From Stenotrophomonas sp. 610A2 (GTDB lineage: Bacteria; Pseudomonadota; Gammaproteobacteria; Xanthomonadales; Xanthomonadaceae), in NCBI RefSeq assembly GCF_030549615.1, contig NZ_CP130832.1, positions 186,001-250,000 of the forward strand: a stretch of 64,000 nucleotides of DNA, in the 5' to 3' direction. Below are positions 29,799 to 38,576 of the stretch, piece by piece. The notes beneath the pieces are model-generated. The model was not told where the DNA came from and ran no database searches. It saw only the letters and a program-made list of their open reading frames with translations. Made by a program: the position numbers and the translations under genes. Position 1 is the stretch's first letter. Every line of letters begins with the position of its first letter.

Positions 29799-30497
29799 AT
29801 GCGCTTTCGCATCCTGCCCATGCTCGGCCTGTTGTTGCTCAGCGGCAATGCAGCTGCCGAGGCAGAAGACATCTACATCGAATTCCTGTGGTCGAAAACG
29901 CCAACAGGTGCATTGGCCCGTCAGCAGACCCGGCAGTTCGTGATGCAGGGCCAGCACGATCACCAGGTGTGTGTTGCCGCCAACGCCAAGCCCACCGATG
30001 TGGGCGGTTTGCAGATCGAGATGCTGGATGCCGACGGCAAGCGGATGTCACTGCAGCAACACGATGACTACCGCGGCAGCAAACAGTGCTACCGCGCTGA
30101 CCTGGGCGCAGATCTGGCCGAAGCAGGCGCAGCCGGCGATTGGACGGCCCGTGTGAACCTCGGCGATGGCCGTACACAGACGGCCAGCATCCGCGTCGAC
30201 AGGACGCTGGAGGATTCACCGCAGTTCCTTGATCGCGGGCAACCCTATGTCGCCGGCCGGCCAAACTACGACGCCTCCATCCCGGCCGAGCAGTGGGTGG
30301 GCAAGCTGGTGTGGGCGGTGGACGTGGACCCGCAGGGGCGGGTGACCCATGTCGAGGTGGAAGTGGCCGAAGGCGTGGGCGAACGCCTGCGTGAGCGTGC
30401 GATCGCCGCCGGTTACCTCAGCCTGTTTCCGCCAGATCCGGCGCGCGCGACGGTGCCGTTGCGCTGGCGCCGCACCCTGCAGTTCGCCTCGGAGTAA
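29799..30497 (+). CDS. Exported protein of unknown function with TonB-C-like tail
   Basis: This 232-residue protein has a signal peptide (LPMLGLLLLSGNAAA). The middle holds two Cys residues (HQVCVAANA, SKQCYRADL) that could form a disulfide and alternating beta-strand patterns. The last ~70 residues (VWAVDVDPQGRVTHVEVEVAEGVGERLRERA..) resemble the TonB C-terminal/energy-transducer fold seen in many periplasmic proteins. I recognise no specific family. Neighbours are the CDF-like gene upstream and the IclR regulator downstream; no functional link is evident. Confidence 0.7.
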   Translation: MRFRILPMLGLLLLSGNAAAEAEDIYIEFLWSKTPTGALARQQTRQFVMQGQHDHQVCVAANAKPTDVGGLQIEMLDADGKRMSLQQHDDYRGSKQCYRADLGADLAEAGAAGDWTARVNLGDGRTQTASIRVDRTLEDSPQFLDRGQPYVAGRPNYDASIPAEQWVGKLVWAVDVDPQGRVTHVEVEVAEGVGERLRERAIAAGYLSLFPPDPARATVPLRWRRTLQFASE

Positions 30498-30529
30498 GCC
30501 CACTCGCAGGCGGTGGAAGCGCCTGTTTG

Positions 30530-30544
30530 TTGCTATTGATGGCA
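30530..30544 (+). promoter_or_regulatory. Half-site resembling the IclR operator, upstream of iclR
   Basis: TTGCTA occurs here 45 bases before the chosen iclR ATG, followed three bases later by a degenerate right arm (ATGGCA). The left arm is identical to that of the two full inverted repeats at 31334 and 34996. Autoregulation is possible, but this site alone would not be convincing. Confidence 0.35.
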
Positions 30545-30574
30545 TTGCACGAGGGGGCCAAGTACGCTTTCACC

Positions 30575-31294
30575 ATGCGTACAAAGCCCAATGCCCAGCC
30601 CAACCAGAGCCTGATCGATGGCATCGCCACCTTGCAGGCGCTGGCCTCGTCTCCCGAACCGGTCGGTTGCCGTGAGCTGGCCCGCCAGCTCGATGCCAAC
30701 CCGACTCGGGTCAACCGCCTGCTCAAGACCCTGGCCTACCTGGGCATCGCCCGGCAGACCGCGGACCGCAAGTACACCGCCGGGCCCGGCATGCATGTGC
30801 TGGCCGCGCAGAGCCTGTTTGCCTCGGGCCTGATTCGGCGCGCGCTGCCGGTGCTGGAGAGCCTGCGCCGCTTCGGCCACACGGTGGCGATGGGTGTGCT
30901 GTGGAATGACAGCGTCAGCTATCTGTTCCACGCACCGCCGGGAATCGAGGCGGCGCGAGGCCTGGGCCGCATCGGCCTACTGCCGGCTACCACCAGCGGC
31001 ATCGGCATCGCCTTGCTGGCCCAGCTGTCCGACGAGGATGTGCGCGAGCTGTACGCGGACAAGCCGATCCCGATGTTCCCGAACGGCATCGAGCAGCTGC
31101 TGGCGACCCTGGCCGTCACCCGCAGCCAGGGCCATGCGCGCGTGCATGTCGCCGATGAGCGCGACCACCATGTCGTCGCCATTGCCATGGGCGACCCGGT
31201 GCATGCCGGCATCGCGATGTCAGGCTGGATCCCGGAATCGGCCACTGAGGAGCTGGTCCGCGCGCTGCAGGCAGCCGCCGCCGAAATCGGCTGA
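30575..31294 (+). CDS. IclR-family transcriptional regulator
   Basis: The protein has 239 residues from ATG 30575; in-frame upstream starts (30539 ATG, 30527 TTG) cannot be excluded because no clear ribosome site precedes any of them. The N-terminal winged helix (residues ~8-65: SLIDGIATLQALASSPEPVG, CRELARQLDANPTRVNRLLKTL) is followed by the IclR effector domain (~80-239) with the conserved PATTSGIGIALLA turn. IclR proteins usually repress or activate nearby catabolic operons in response to a sugar acid or aromatic. The downstream sugar-acid gene set and the shared inverted repeats make it the likely regulator of that locus. Confidence 0.88.
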   Translation: MRTKPNAQPNQSLIDGIATLQALASSPEPVGCRELARQLDANPTRVNRLLKTLAYLGIARQTADRKYTAGPGMHVLAAQSLFASGLIRRALPVLESLRRFGHTVAMGVLWNDSVSYLFHAPPGIEAARGLGRIGLLPATTSGIGIALLAQLSDEDVRELYADKPIPMFPNGIEQLLATLAVTRSQGHARVHVADERDHHVVAIAMGDPVHAGIAMSGWIPESATEELVRALQAAAAEIG

Positions 31295-31333
31295 TCCAGC
31301 CGGATCAGCCGTGGCGCAGTGCGGCTTGACCTG

Positions 31334-31348
31334 TTGCTAAAATAGCAA
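31334..31348. promoter_or_regulatory. Candidate IclR operator upstream of the MFS transporter
   Basis: A perfect 6-3-6 inverted repeat, TTGCTA-AAA-TAGCAA, lies 54 bases before the transporter start and 39 bases after the iclR stop. The same pattern recurs at 34996-35010 in the divergent promoter of the same locus. It is AT-rich in an otherwise GC-rich context, as expected for a regulatory site. Confidence 0.65.
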
Positions 31349-31382
31349 TACGTTGCAGCCTTCCGAAGGGGAGGCGTTGTCG

Positions 31383-31406
31383 ATGGCCAAGCGCGGGTTC
31401 GCATGA
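31383..31406 (+). CDS. Seven-codon leader ORF overlapping the MFS start
   Basis: A strong ribosome site (AAGGGGAGG) sits eight bases before ATG 31383, which encodes only MAKRGFA before TGA. That TGA overlaps the transporter ATG as ATGA. The transporter's own start has no clear ribosome site, so its translation may depend on termination/reinitiation at this mini-ORF. Alternatively the true transporter start is misjudged. Confidence 0.4.
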   Translation: MAKRGFA

Positions 31407-32716
31407 CGGGGACGGGCAGGACCAAATGGGTTTTGCTGGGGCTGCTGTTCTTCTCCACCGTCATCAATTATCTGGACCGGCAGGCGCTGTCGATCCTGGC
31501 CACGACCATCCAGGCCGACCTGGACATGTCCGACCTGGAGTACGCACGGGTCGTGCAGGTGTTCCTGTTCGCCTATGCCGCGGCCTACGTGATGGCCGGG
31601 CGCGTCACCGATTGGTTGGGTGCACGGCTATCGCTGCTGTTGTTCGTTGGCTGGTGGTCGCTGGCCAACATCGCCACTGGGTTGGTGCGCACGCCGCTGG
31701 AACTGGGCGCGGCACGCTTCGCGCTGGGGCTGGGTGAGCCGGGCAATTACACCGTGGGCAGCAAGGTGGTGTCCGAGCAGTTCCCTTCGCGTCAGCGCGG
31801 GCTGGCGCTGGGCCTGTACACCGCAGGCGCGATGATCGGCGCGACCTTGGCGCCGCCGCTGATCGGCGGTATCGCGTTGGCCTACGGCTGGCGCAGCGCG
31901 TTCTGGATCACCGGCGCGGCTGGCTTGCTGTGGATGATCGCGTGGTGGTGGGTCTACCCGCGTGGCAAGGCCAAGGCTGCAGCGCCTGCGCAAGCGCTGG
32001 CGGCAGATGTGGCTACTGCTTCGCCGGCGGTCGCCGATGAAGCGCTGCCAGCAGCCACGCCATCAATGAAAGGCGTGTGGGGCCGCCTCGCGCGTGATCG
32101 CACCGTGTGGGCGCTGGTTGCTTCGCGCGCGGTGGCCGATCCGGTCTGGTATTTCTATCTGTTCTGGTTCCCCAAGTACCTCGGTGATGCGCGCGGCATG
32201 AGTCTGGCGACGATCGCCTCGCTGGCCTGGGTTGTGTACGTGGCCGCGGATATCGGCAGTGTCGGTGGTGGTCTTATTTCTGGCCGGTTGGTGAAGCGCG
32301 GCATGGACCCGGTGCGTGCCCGCCTGACCACCATGGTCGGCGCGGCCTGCCTGGCGCCGGTTGGCATCTTCGTCGCGATGCACCCATCGATCCCTGTATT
32401 GCTGGGGCTGGCCTGCCTGGTGACGTTCGCGCACCTGACCTACCAGATCAACCTGACCACGATGACCCTGGATATGTTCCCGTCACGCTACATCGCCTCG
32501 GTGGCGGGATTGGTGGGTTGCGGCAGTGCGCTGGGCGGCATGTTGTCGGCGCAGGTGGTGGGGCATCTGGTAGCGGACGGAAACTTCGATCGCGCCTTCA
32601 TCCTGATGGCCTTCCTGCATCCGATCGCGGTGGGGCTGGCGTGGACTGCATCGCGGCTGGCACGGCGCTCGCCGATGACCTTGATCGGACCGCAGGCGGC
32701 AAGCGCGGCTGGCTGA
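31403..32716 (+). CDS. MFS transporter, anion:cation symporter (hexuronate/sugar-acid) type
   Basis: This 437-residue protein has 12 predicted helices. TVINYLDRQALSILATTIQADL at the start is the signature of the ACS family that includes ExuT, GudP and DgoT. The helix 2-3 loop reads GRVTDWLGARLSL and helix 4 has LGLGEPGNYTVGSKVVSEQFP. A cytoplasmic Ala-rich linker separates the halves at about residue 195. The likely role is proton-coupled uptake of a sugar acid such as galactonate or a hexuronate across the inner membrane, feeding the catabolic genes around it. A 6-3-6 inverted repeat lies in its promoter. Confidence 0.88.
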   Translation: MTGTGRTKWVLLGLLFFSTVINYLDRQALSILATTIQADLDMSDLEYARVVQVFLFAYAAAYVMAGRVTDWLGARLSLLLFVGWWSLANIATGLVRTPLELGAARFALGLGEPGNYTVGSKVVSEQFPSRQRGLALGLYTAGAMIGATLAPPLIGGIALAYGWRSAFWITGAAGLLWMIAWWWVYPRGKAKAAAPAQALAADVATASPAVADEALPAATPSMKGVWGRLARDRTVWALVASRAVADPVWYFYLFWFPKYLGDARGMSLATIASLAWVVYVAADIGSVGGGLISGRLVKRGMDPVRARLTTMVGAACLAPVGIFVAMHPSIPVLLGLACLVTFAHLTYQINLTTMTLDMFPSRYIASVAGLVGCGSALGGMLSAQVVGHLVADGNFDRAFILMAFLHPIAVGLAWTASRLARRSPMTLIGPQAASAAG

Positions 32717-32731
32717 AACCTTGTTGCACTG

Positions 32732-32765
32732 AAAAGGCCGGAGCGGGTAACCGCTCCGGCCTTTT
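32732..32765. terminator. Bidirectional intrinsic terminator
   Basis: A perfect 15-bp stem (AAAAGGCCGGAGCGG / CCGCTCCGGCCTTTT) with a GTAA loop lies between the convergent transporter and dehydratase genes. It carries A- and T-tracts on both sides, so it can stop transcription in either direction. Confidence 0.95.
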
Positions 32766-32774
32766 GCCTGCCGC

Positions 32775-33944
32775 TCAGCTGATTGCTTCGGCGTGTTCCC
32801 AGAACAACGCGTTGGGTGTGGCGCCCAGGCCATTGCCACTGGGCAGCTGATAACCCTGGCGGCCGTAGGCCATGTCGGTGTCGAGCATGCGCAGCGAGCG
32901 CGAGAAGATCGAATGCTGCCACTCATGCCGCCACAGGCCTTCGATCACGGCGGAGGCCTGCAGGCTGGCCGCCATGAAGATGCCGCCGCCAATCGTCGCG
33001 TGCGGTGCCACCTGCACGCCGCGCGCAGCGGCGAGGCGGGCAATGCGCAGGAACTGGGTGATGCCGGTGTGGCCCATCTCCGGCTGCACGAAGGCAAGAC
33101 TGCCACCGTCGATGCGCGGCCGTGCAACGTATTCGGTGGGCCACTCTTCGCCGGCAGCAACCGGGATCGGACTGTCCTTGCCGAGTGCGATCAGGCCGGG
33201 CACGTCTTCCGGTTTCAACGGTGCCTCGATGAAGGTCAACTTGCTGGGCTGCAGTTGCTGGGCCAGCTGCAGTGCCTGTGCGTGATCGAACTTCCAGTGC
33301 AGGTCGACCATCAATTCGACCTCGTCGCCCAGGGCTTCGCGCAGTGCCGCCATTTCCTCGGCGATGCCTTCATGGCTTACAACGGCGTGCACCTTGAACG
33401 CGGTGTGGCCATCGGCAGCGAAGCCGCGCGCCATCTCGATCTTCTCGGCGACGGTGGCGGCCGGCAGGCCGGACACATAGCCGGCGATGCGCTCATGCCG
33501 GCGTTCGCCCAGCAGTGCCCACAGTGGCTTGCCCTGCGCGCGTGCGCGCAGGTCCCACAGTGCGATATCGAGTGCGGCAATCGCATCGGTGTGGAAGCCG
33601 CTGCCACAGCCGCGTACGCGCATCAGCCCGTACAGGTCATCCCAGATGGATTCCACGTCCTCGGGCTCGCGCCCAAGCAGTTCCGGTGCGAGCAGGTCGT
33701 TGATGATTTCGCAGGTCGCACGCGGTGCGCAGATGCCATAGGTCTCGCCCCAGCCGATGGCACCATCGGCCGTGGTCACGCGTACCAGTACCGATCTGTC
33801 CACGGTTGGATACAGCGTGCCGTTGCCACGTCGCACCAGGTAGCCGCGTGCATTGACCCGCTCACCCGCGCCCAACGGGCCCAGGTAAGGGGTGCTGCGC
33901 GGCACGGTCAGGATGAAGGTTTCGACGCGGGTGACGGCACTCAT
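32775..33944 (-). CDS. Enolase-superfamily sugar-acid dehydratase (galactonate dehydratase candidate)
   Basis: This 389-residue member of the mandelate racemase/enolase superfamily has an N-terminal capping domain (IGWGETYG), then a barrel with Lys at FKVHAVV (~residue 199), metal ligands at LMVDLHWKFD, FIEAPL and AAGEEW, and a His base at APHATIGGG. The D-x-H at the first ligand resembles DgoD-type acid dehydratases. These enzymes remove water from aldonic or aldaric acids to give 2-keto-3-deoxy acids, which matches the DgoK and KDPGal aldolase genes nearby. The exact substrate is not fixed by sequence. It is coupled by ATGA overlap to the DapA-family gene upstream. Confidence 0.82.
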   Translation of the reverse strand: MSAVTRVETFILTVPRSTPYLGPLGAGERVNARGYLVRRGNGTLYPTVDRSVLVRVTTADGAIGWGETYGICAPRATCEIINDLLAPELLGREPEDVESIWDDLYGLMRVRGCGSGFHTDAIAALDIALWDLRARAQGKPLWALLGERRHERIAGYVSGLPAATVAEKIEMARGFAADGHTAFKVHAVVSHEGIAEEMAALREALGDEVELMVDLHWKFDHAQALQLAQQLQPSKLTFIEAPLKPEDVPGLIALGKDSPIPVAAGEEWPTEYVARPRIDGGSLAFVQPEMGHTGITQFLRIARLAAARGVQVAPHATIGGGIFMAASLQASAVIEGLWRHEWQHSIFSRSLRMLDTDMAYGRQGYQLPSGNGLGATPNALFWEHAEAIS

Positions 33945-34873
33945 GCAGGACTCCGTGGCAAGCGGCCGGGCACCACGTCCAGCGGCAGCAGATCGGCGAT
34001 GCGGGCCAACAGGGTATCCAGTTCGCGCTGGTCGTAGGCATCCAGTGCCGGGCCGGGTGCACGCACATGGTCGCTGGCAATCAGGCCGCGGCGCAGCAGC
34101 ACGGCCTTGGTCAGGCGCCAGCGGAACACCGCCTGCATGCTCAGCAAGGGCAGGGTGCGCTCGAACAGCACGCGCGCTGTTTCCAGGTCACCGGCGGCAT
34201 GCGAAGCCAGCATCGCCACGTGCACCTCGGTGATTTCGCAGGCAGGCATGGTGCCGACCGCGCCGCGGGCCAGCTCATCAAGGACGTAACGGGCACCGGC
34301 GCCGCCGAATATCGCTTCCACCGAGTCGCCAGCGCGCTCGGACAGCGCGGTGATGCGGTGGCCGGAAGGCATGGTTTCTTCCTTGACGTAACGGATCGCA
34401 GGCACGCGCGTGGCCAGCGACAGCAATGCGTCCACGCCAAGGCCGATGCCCATCGGTGCCGGTGCGTTCTGCAACATGATGGCGACGCCGGATTCTTCGC
34501 CGAGGCGGGCGAAGAATGCCGCCATCGCATCTTCGTCACCGGCCAATGCATGCGGGGTCAGCACCATTGCCGCCGCCGCGCCGGCCTGGCCGCCAGCGCG
34601 GGTGACCTGCACCGCGTCCTCCAGCGTCTTTGCGCTGCCGCCGACGATGAAGGGCACGCGGCCGCGGTTCCAGCGGCCGATGCAGGCCGTCAGGTGCAGC
34701 CGCTCCTCCAGGCTGAGCATGTCGTACTCGCTAGCCAGGCCGGGAAACACGACGCCTGCGGAACCTGCGGCCAGCAGGTACTCGAACACTGCTTCGGTGC
34801 CGGCTTCGTCGATGGCGCCAGTGGCAGTGAAGATCGTGGGGAGAATCGGGAAGACGCCTTGCAGAGCGGCCAT
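33941..34873 (-). CDS. DapA-family aldolase/dehydratase
   Basis: The protein has 310 residues from the ATG at 34873 (AGGA ten bases upstream); the longer open frame to 35158 is not supported. It is a DHDPS/NAL-superfamily TIM barrel: the start GVFPILPTIF, the GLASEYDMLSLEER phosphate/carboxylate-binding region, and the Schiff-base Lys in IRYVKEET (~residue 160) are typical. In sugar-acid loci such proteins act as 2-keto-3-deoxy-sugar-acid aldolases or dehydratases. It would give the locus a non-phosphorylative branch or act on a related keto-deoxy acid. It is the first gene of a two-gene minus-strand operon, divergent from the TonB receptor. Confidence 0.85.
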   Translation of the reverse strand: MAALQGVFPILPTIFTATGAIDEAGTEAVFEYLLAAGSAGVVFPGLASEYDMLSLEERLHLTACIGRWNRGRVPFIVGGSAKTLEDAVQVTRAGGQAGAAAAMVLTPHALAGDEDAMAAFFARLGEESGVAIMLQNAPAPMGIGLGVDALLSLATRVPAIRYVKEETMPSGHRITALSERAGDSVEAIFGGAGARYVLDELARGAVGTMPACEITEVHVAMLASHAAGDLETARVLFERTLPLLSMQAVFRWRLTKAVLLRRGLIASDHVRAPGPALDAYDQRELDTLLARIADLLPLDVVPGRLPRSPA

Positions 34874-34995
34874 TGCGCCGGGTCCTTGTTCTATTGGTGT
34901 GCCATTCGTAGCAACACGCGTTAAAGGGGATTTCCAAGTGTCCGCTGGTACATCTACTTCTTTCGCTGCATTGCAGCGTGCGCGGCCAAAACATA

Positions 34996-35010
34996 TTGCT
35001 ATATTAGCGA
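34996..35010. promoter_or_regulatory. Candidate IclR operator in the divergent DapA-family/TonB-receptor promoter
   Basis: TTGCTA-TAT-TAGCGA has the same 6-3-6 design as the perfect site at 31334 with one mismatch in the right arm. It lies 122 bases from the DapA-family start and 153 bases from the receptor start, in a 290-bp divergent gap where no other gene is seen. Binding here could control both operons. Confidence 0.6.
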
Positions 35011-35163
35011 CAACACTGCCAAGTCGCAGTGCAGCAGCAATGACGGATTTCGTTGGATCCGGGCGGCAGGCTGGCAGTGCGGGGCGGGGCAGCGGACGGA
35101 GAGGGTCCGCGCCGGTCCTGGTGGCAGGCTGCAGGATCCCTACCTTGGGAGAGGGCACGACAT

Positions 35164-37827
35164 ATGCATCGTTTTCGACGTTCGACTTTGTTCACCGCAC
35201 TGGGCGTCTGCCTGTTGGCACCTGCACTGGCCTCGGCACAGGACGCCGCTGCCCCGCCCGCAGGCGGGCAGGAAGCGCAGACCCTGGATGCTGTTGCCGT
35301 GGTTGGCATCCGCGGCAGCCTGGAGGCATCACGCGACCTGAAGCGCGATTCGGCGCAGATAGTCGACGCGATCGTCGCCGACGATATCGGCAAGCTGCCC
35401 GACACCAACGTGGCCGAATCGCTGGGCCGCGTGGCCGGCGTGCAGATCGAGCGCGGCATGGGTGAAGGCAGCGACATCCTCGTGCGCGGCATGAAGGAAA
35501 ACGTGCTGCTCTACAACGGCCGGCAGATCGTCGATGCCACCGGCCGCGGCGGCAATGGCCTGGACCAGCTGGCTACCTCCACTTATGGGTTGCTGTCACT
35601 GGTGCCGTCGGAGCTGATCTCGCGGCTGTCGGTGACCAAGCTGGCCGGTGCCGACCAGCTCAGCGGTGGCCTCGGTGGTATCGTCGACATCAATACGCGC
35701 CAGCCGCTGTCCGGCGACAGCGAACAGAACGTGGTCAGCGTCGCCGGTACCTACGATGACATGGCCGATGCCTACGGCTACAACGCCTTCGGCCTGCTGT
35801 CGCGACGCAGCGAGGATCGCCGCTTTGGTGCGCTGATCTCGGCCACCTACGGTCACCGCAATGTGGTCCAGCAGGGCCTGGACACGTTCTCTGGCTACAG
35901 CCGTTTCACCGATCCGACCGACCCGGGCAAGACCCGCTTCGGCAGCACCGACATGCGTGCGCAGAACATCGACGATGACCGTACTAAGGTTGGCGTCAGC
36001 GCCGTGCTGCAATGGCGCCCGGTCGATGGCGTCGAGTTGACCTGGGATACGTTCTACTCGCGCCAGGAAGCCGAGCGTGATCGCTACTGGATCGCCTTCA
36101 ATCCTTCAGCCGGGTTGAGCAACGCGGTGTATTCCGAGCACAACATCCTGCTCGCTGGCCGTTCTACCGGCACCGTGCTGCTCAACTCGGAAGTGGCCGA
36201 CATCGACGCGGACACGCTGTCCACCGCCTTGCGCGCCAGCTTCCGCGTCGGTGAGCGTCTGGACGGTTCGGCCGAGATCAACTGGGGCCGTTCCACCGCC
36301 AGCTATGACCAGCACTACATGCGCCTGGCGCCGATGGCCGGGCTGACCTCGGTCACCGACTTCGACCTGCGCAATGGCAGCTTCGGCAGCTTCAATGTCA
36401 GTGGCGTCGACCTGACCGATCCGGCGCAATGGCGCATGACCATCCTGTTCGACAACAACTGGCGCGCCCAAACCGATTCCAGCGCGTTGCGTACCGACTG
36501 GAGCCTGGCCTTCGATGACGGCCCGCTGCGCTCATTGGATTTCGGCGCGCGTTTCAGCCGACTTGAAAGCCTGCAGAACCCGTTGCGAGCCGACATCCGC
36601 CCGACCGGCGGCATCCCGGTATCGCAGATGGGTGGCTACGTCAGCCAGTACAGCAACCACGATTTCCTGCCGGGCGAATTCAGCGGCCTGCCGCGTGACT
36701 ACCTGGCCGGCCTGCGCGGCCAGCTTGGCGGCTGCGAAACCTATACCAACCTGCCGGTGATCTCGCAGAACGCGCAATGCCTGGACCTGCGCAACACCGT
36801 GCTGACCAATGGCTCCACCTTCAGTGTCGACGAGGATTTCCTGGAGGGCTACGCCAAGCTCAACTGGGATACCACGGTCGGCGACATGGGGCTGACCGGC
36901 AACATCGGCGTGCGCTTCCTGCACCGCGAGCTCGAGTCGCGTGGCAACCTGCTCAGCGGCACCGGCGTGGTGACACCGGCCACGTTCAAGCGCAACGATG
37001 ACGAGATGCTGCCGTCGATGGTGGCCAAGCTGCAGCTCAGCGACACCCTGGTGTTGCGTGGTGGTGCGGCCAAAGTCGTGGCGTTCCCGAACACGGAAGA
37101 CCTCAACAACGGCGTGACCCTCAACAACAACGCCGTGTTCGATGGCAATGGCGTGCAGACCTCGCCTGGCACCGGCAGTGGCGGCGCACCGGACCTGGAT
37201 CCGTTCAAGGCCACCCAGTACGACCTGTCGCTGGAGTGGTATTACGGCGGCCAGGGCCTGCTCTCGGCCGGCCTGTTCTACAAGGATGTCTCGACCTTCA
37301 TCGTCCAGCGCCAGAGCAACGAGGTCTACAACAACACCAACTTCCTGGTGCTGCGCAAGATCAACGGTGACAAGGCCAAGGTGAAGGGTGCCGAACTGCT
37401 GGCGCAGGTGCCGTTCACCGGCATCCTCGACGGCTTCGGCGTGGTGGCCACCTACACCTGGATCGACTCGGAAACCCCGATCACCGACATCAACGGCAAT
37501 GCGATGAGCTTCCCGGGCTTGTCGAAGAACAACGCAAACCTGATCGGCTACTACGAGAACGGCCCGTTCGGCATTCGCTTGGCCTACAACTGGCGCGATG
37601 AATACCTGGTCGGTCTGTCCGCTGCGTCCACCGGCATCTACAACGATACCTACAAGGATCTGTCGGCATCGATGAGCTACGATTTCAGCGACCGCATGTC
37701 GTTGAAGTTCGAGGCCAACAACCTGCTGGACAGCGAGCAGCGCACGTTTGACGGCTATGGCGAAGGCCTGCGCACCAATGTGGTGTTCGGGCGTTCGTAC
37801 AAGGCCAGCATCACCTATCGGTTCTGA
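35164..37827 (+). CDS. TonB-dependent receptor of the long carbohydrate type
   Basis: The protein has 887 residues from the ATG at 35164 with GGGAGAGGG before it; a longer frame from 35053 is not needed. Signal peptide (LFTALGVCLLAPALASA), then a TonB box region (LDAVAVVGIRGSLEASRDLK), a plug with IGKLPDTNVAESLGRVAGVQ (the 'TonB receptor, CUT-type' hallmark of xanthomonads) and GGLGGIVDINTRQPL, and a barrel ending in YKASITYRF. Such receptors import plant-derived oligosaccharides or sugar acids. It precedes the SDR-dgoK-aldolase genes by 23 bases, so it is probably the first gene of that operon. Confidence 0.93.
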   Translation: MHRFRRSTLFTALGVCLLAPALASAQDAAAPPAGGQEAQTLDAVAVVGIRGSLEASRDLKRDSAQIVDAIVADDIGKLPDTNVAESLGRVAGVQIERGMGEGSDILVRGMKENVLLYNGRQIVDATGRGGNGLDQLATSTYGLLSLVPSELISRLSVTKLAGADQLSGGLGGIVDINTRQPLSGDSEQNVVSVAGTYDDMADAYGYNAFGLLSRRSEDRRFGALISATYGHRNVVQQGLDTFSGYSRFTDPTDPGKTRFGSTDMRAQNIDDDRTKVGVSAVLQWRPVDGVELTWDTFYSRQEAERDRYWIAFNPSAGLSNAVYSEHNILLAGRSTGTVLLNSEVADIDADTLSTALRASFRVGERLDGSAEINWGRSTASYDQHYMRLAPMAGLTSVTDFDLRNGSFGSFNVSGVDLTDPAQWRMTILFDNNWRAQTDSSALRTDWSLAFDDGPLRSLDFGARFSRLESLQNPLRADIRPTGGIPVSQMGGYVSQYSNHDFLPGEFSGLPRDYLAGLRGQLGGCETYTNLPVISQNAQCLDLRNTVLTNGSTFSVDEDFLEGYAKLNWDTTVGDMGLTGNIGVRFLHRELESRGNLLSGTGVVTPATFKRNDDEMLPSMVAKLQLSDTLVLRGGAAKVVAFPNTEDLNNGVTLNNNAVFDGNGVQTSPGTGSGGAPDLDPFKATQYDLSLEWYYGGQGLLSAGLFYKDVSTFIVQRQSNEVYNNTNFLVLRKINGDKAKVKGAELLAQVPFTGILDGFGVVATYTWIDSETPITDINGNAMSFPGLSKNNANLIGYYENGPFGIRLAYNWRDEYLVGLSAASTGIYNDTYKDLSASMSYDFSDRMSLKFEANNLLDSEQRTFDGYGEGLRTNVVFGRSYKASITYRF

Positions 37828-37850
37828 ACATGGGCGAGGATGGACGGCAG

Positions 37851-38576
37851 ATGGAATGGAGTGGGCGTCGCGTCTGGGTGAGTGGCGCTGCCAGCGGCGC
37901 AGGGGCGGCCGTGTGCGCGCTGTTGCAGGCGCGCGGTGCGCAGGTGCTGGCGTTGGATCGCGTCGCGGTGGCGGCGGATGTCCCGCAGCTGGTGCTGGAC
38001 CTGGCCGATGGCGCGGCGGTGGATGCCGCGCTGGCGGCACATGTCGGCCAGCCGCTGGATGCCTTGATCCATTGCGCTGGCATCTGCCCGTCCGCCGATA
38101 CCTGGGCCGATGACGATGCCTTGTGGCAACAGGTGCATGCGGTCAACGTGCTCGGCGCACGGCGCCTGATGCGGCATGCATTGCCGGGCCTGCGCAGCAA
38201 CGGCGGCGGCAGCATCGTGCTGCTGTCGTCGATCAACGCGCGTTACGCCACGCCGGGGTTGGCTGCGTACGCTGCCTCCAAGGCCGCACTTGAATCGCTG
38301 GCGCGCACCGCGGCATTGGAGCTGGCTCCGGAGCAGATCCGCGTCAATGCGATCGCGCCGGCCTCGCTGGATACACCGATGCTGCGCGCCTCCTTCGATC
38401 GCAGTGAGGATGCCGATGCGGCACGCACGCGCAATGTGCAGCGGCATCCATTGCAGCGGCTCGGCACGGCGACGGATGCCGCCGAGCTGGCGCTGTTCCT
38501 GGCCTCGCCGCGCAGTGGCTGGATGACCGGCGCGGTGGTGCCGCTTGATGGTGGTGCGGGAGTGACGCGTCGATGA
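37851..38576 (+). CDS. SDR-family oxidoreductase (sugar dehydrogenase candidate)
   Basis: The protein has 241 residues from the ATG at 37851, which has GAGGA-like sequence upstream; an in-frame ATG at 37830 would add seven residues. It is a classical short-chain dehydrogenase: VSGAASGAGAAV dinucleotide site at residues ~9-20, Asp after beta-2 (LALDRV) favouring NAD, HCAGICP, the catalytic Ser in IVLLSSIN and YAASK (YxxxK), and a C-terminal LDGGAGV. In its operon, oxidation of an aldose (for example galactose) to its lactone is the obvious role; the lactonase half of the third gene would act next. The stop overlaps dgoK by ATGA. Confidence 0.85.
   Translation: MEWSGRRVWVSGAASGAGAAVCALLQARGAQVLALDRVAVAADVPQLVLDLADGAAVDAALAAHVGQPLDALIHCAGICPSADTWADDDALWQQVHAVNVLGARRLMRHALPGLRSNGGGSIVLLSSINARYATPGLAAYAASKAALESLARTAALELAPEQIRVNAIAPASLDTPMLRASFDRSEDADAARTRNVQRHPLQRLGTATDAAELALFLASPRSGWMTGAVVPLDGGAGVTRR

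Noticed and set aside
30527..30574. Longer N-terminus of the IclR regulator from TTG or ATG upstream
   Set aside because: It would place the TTGCTA half-site inside coding sequence and adds residues outside the usual IclR start; kept only as a possibility.
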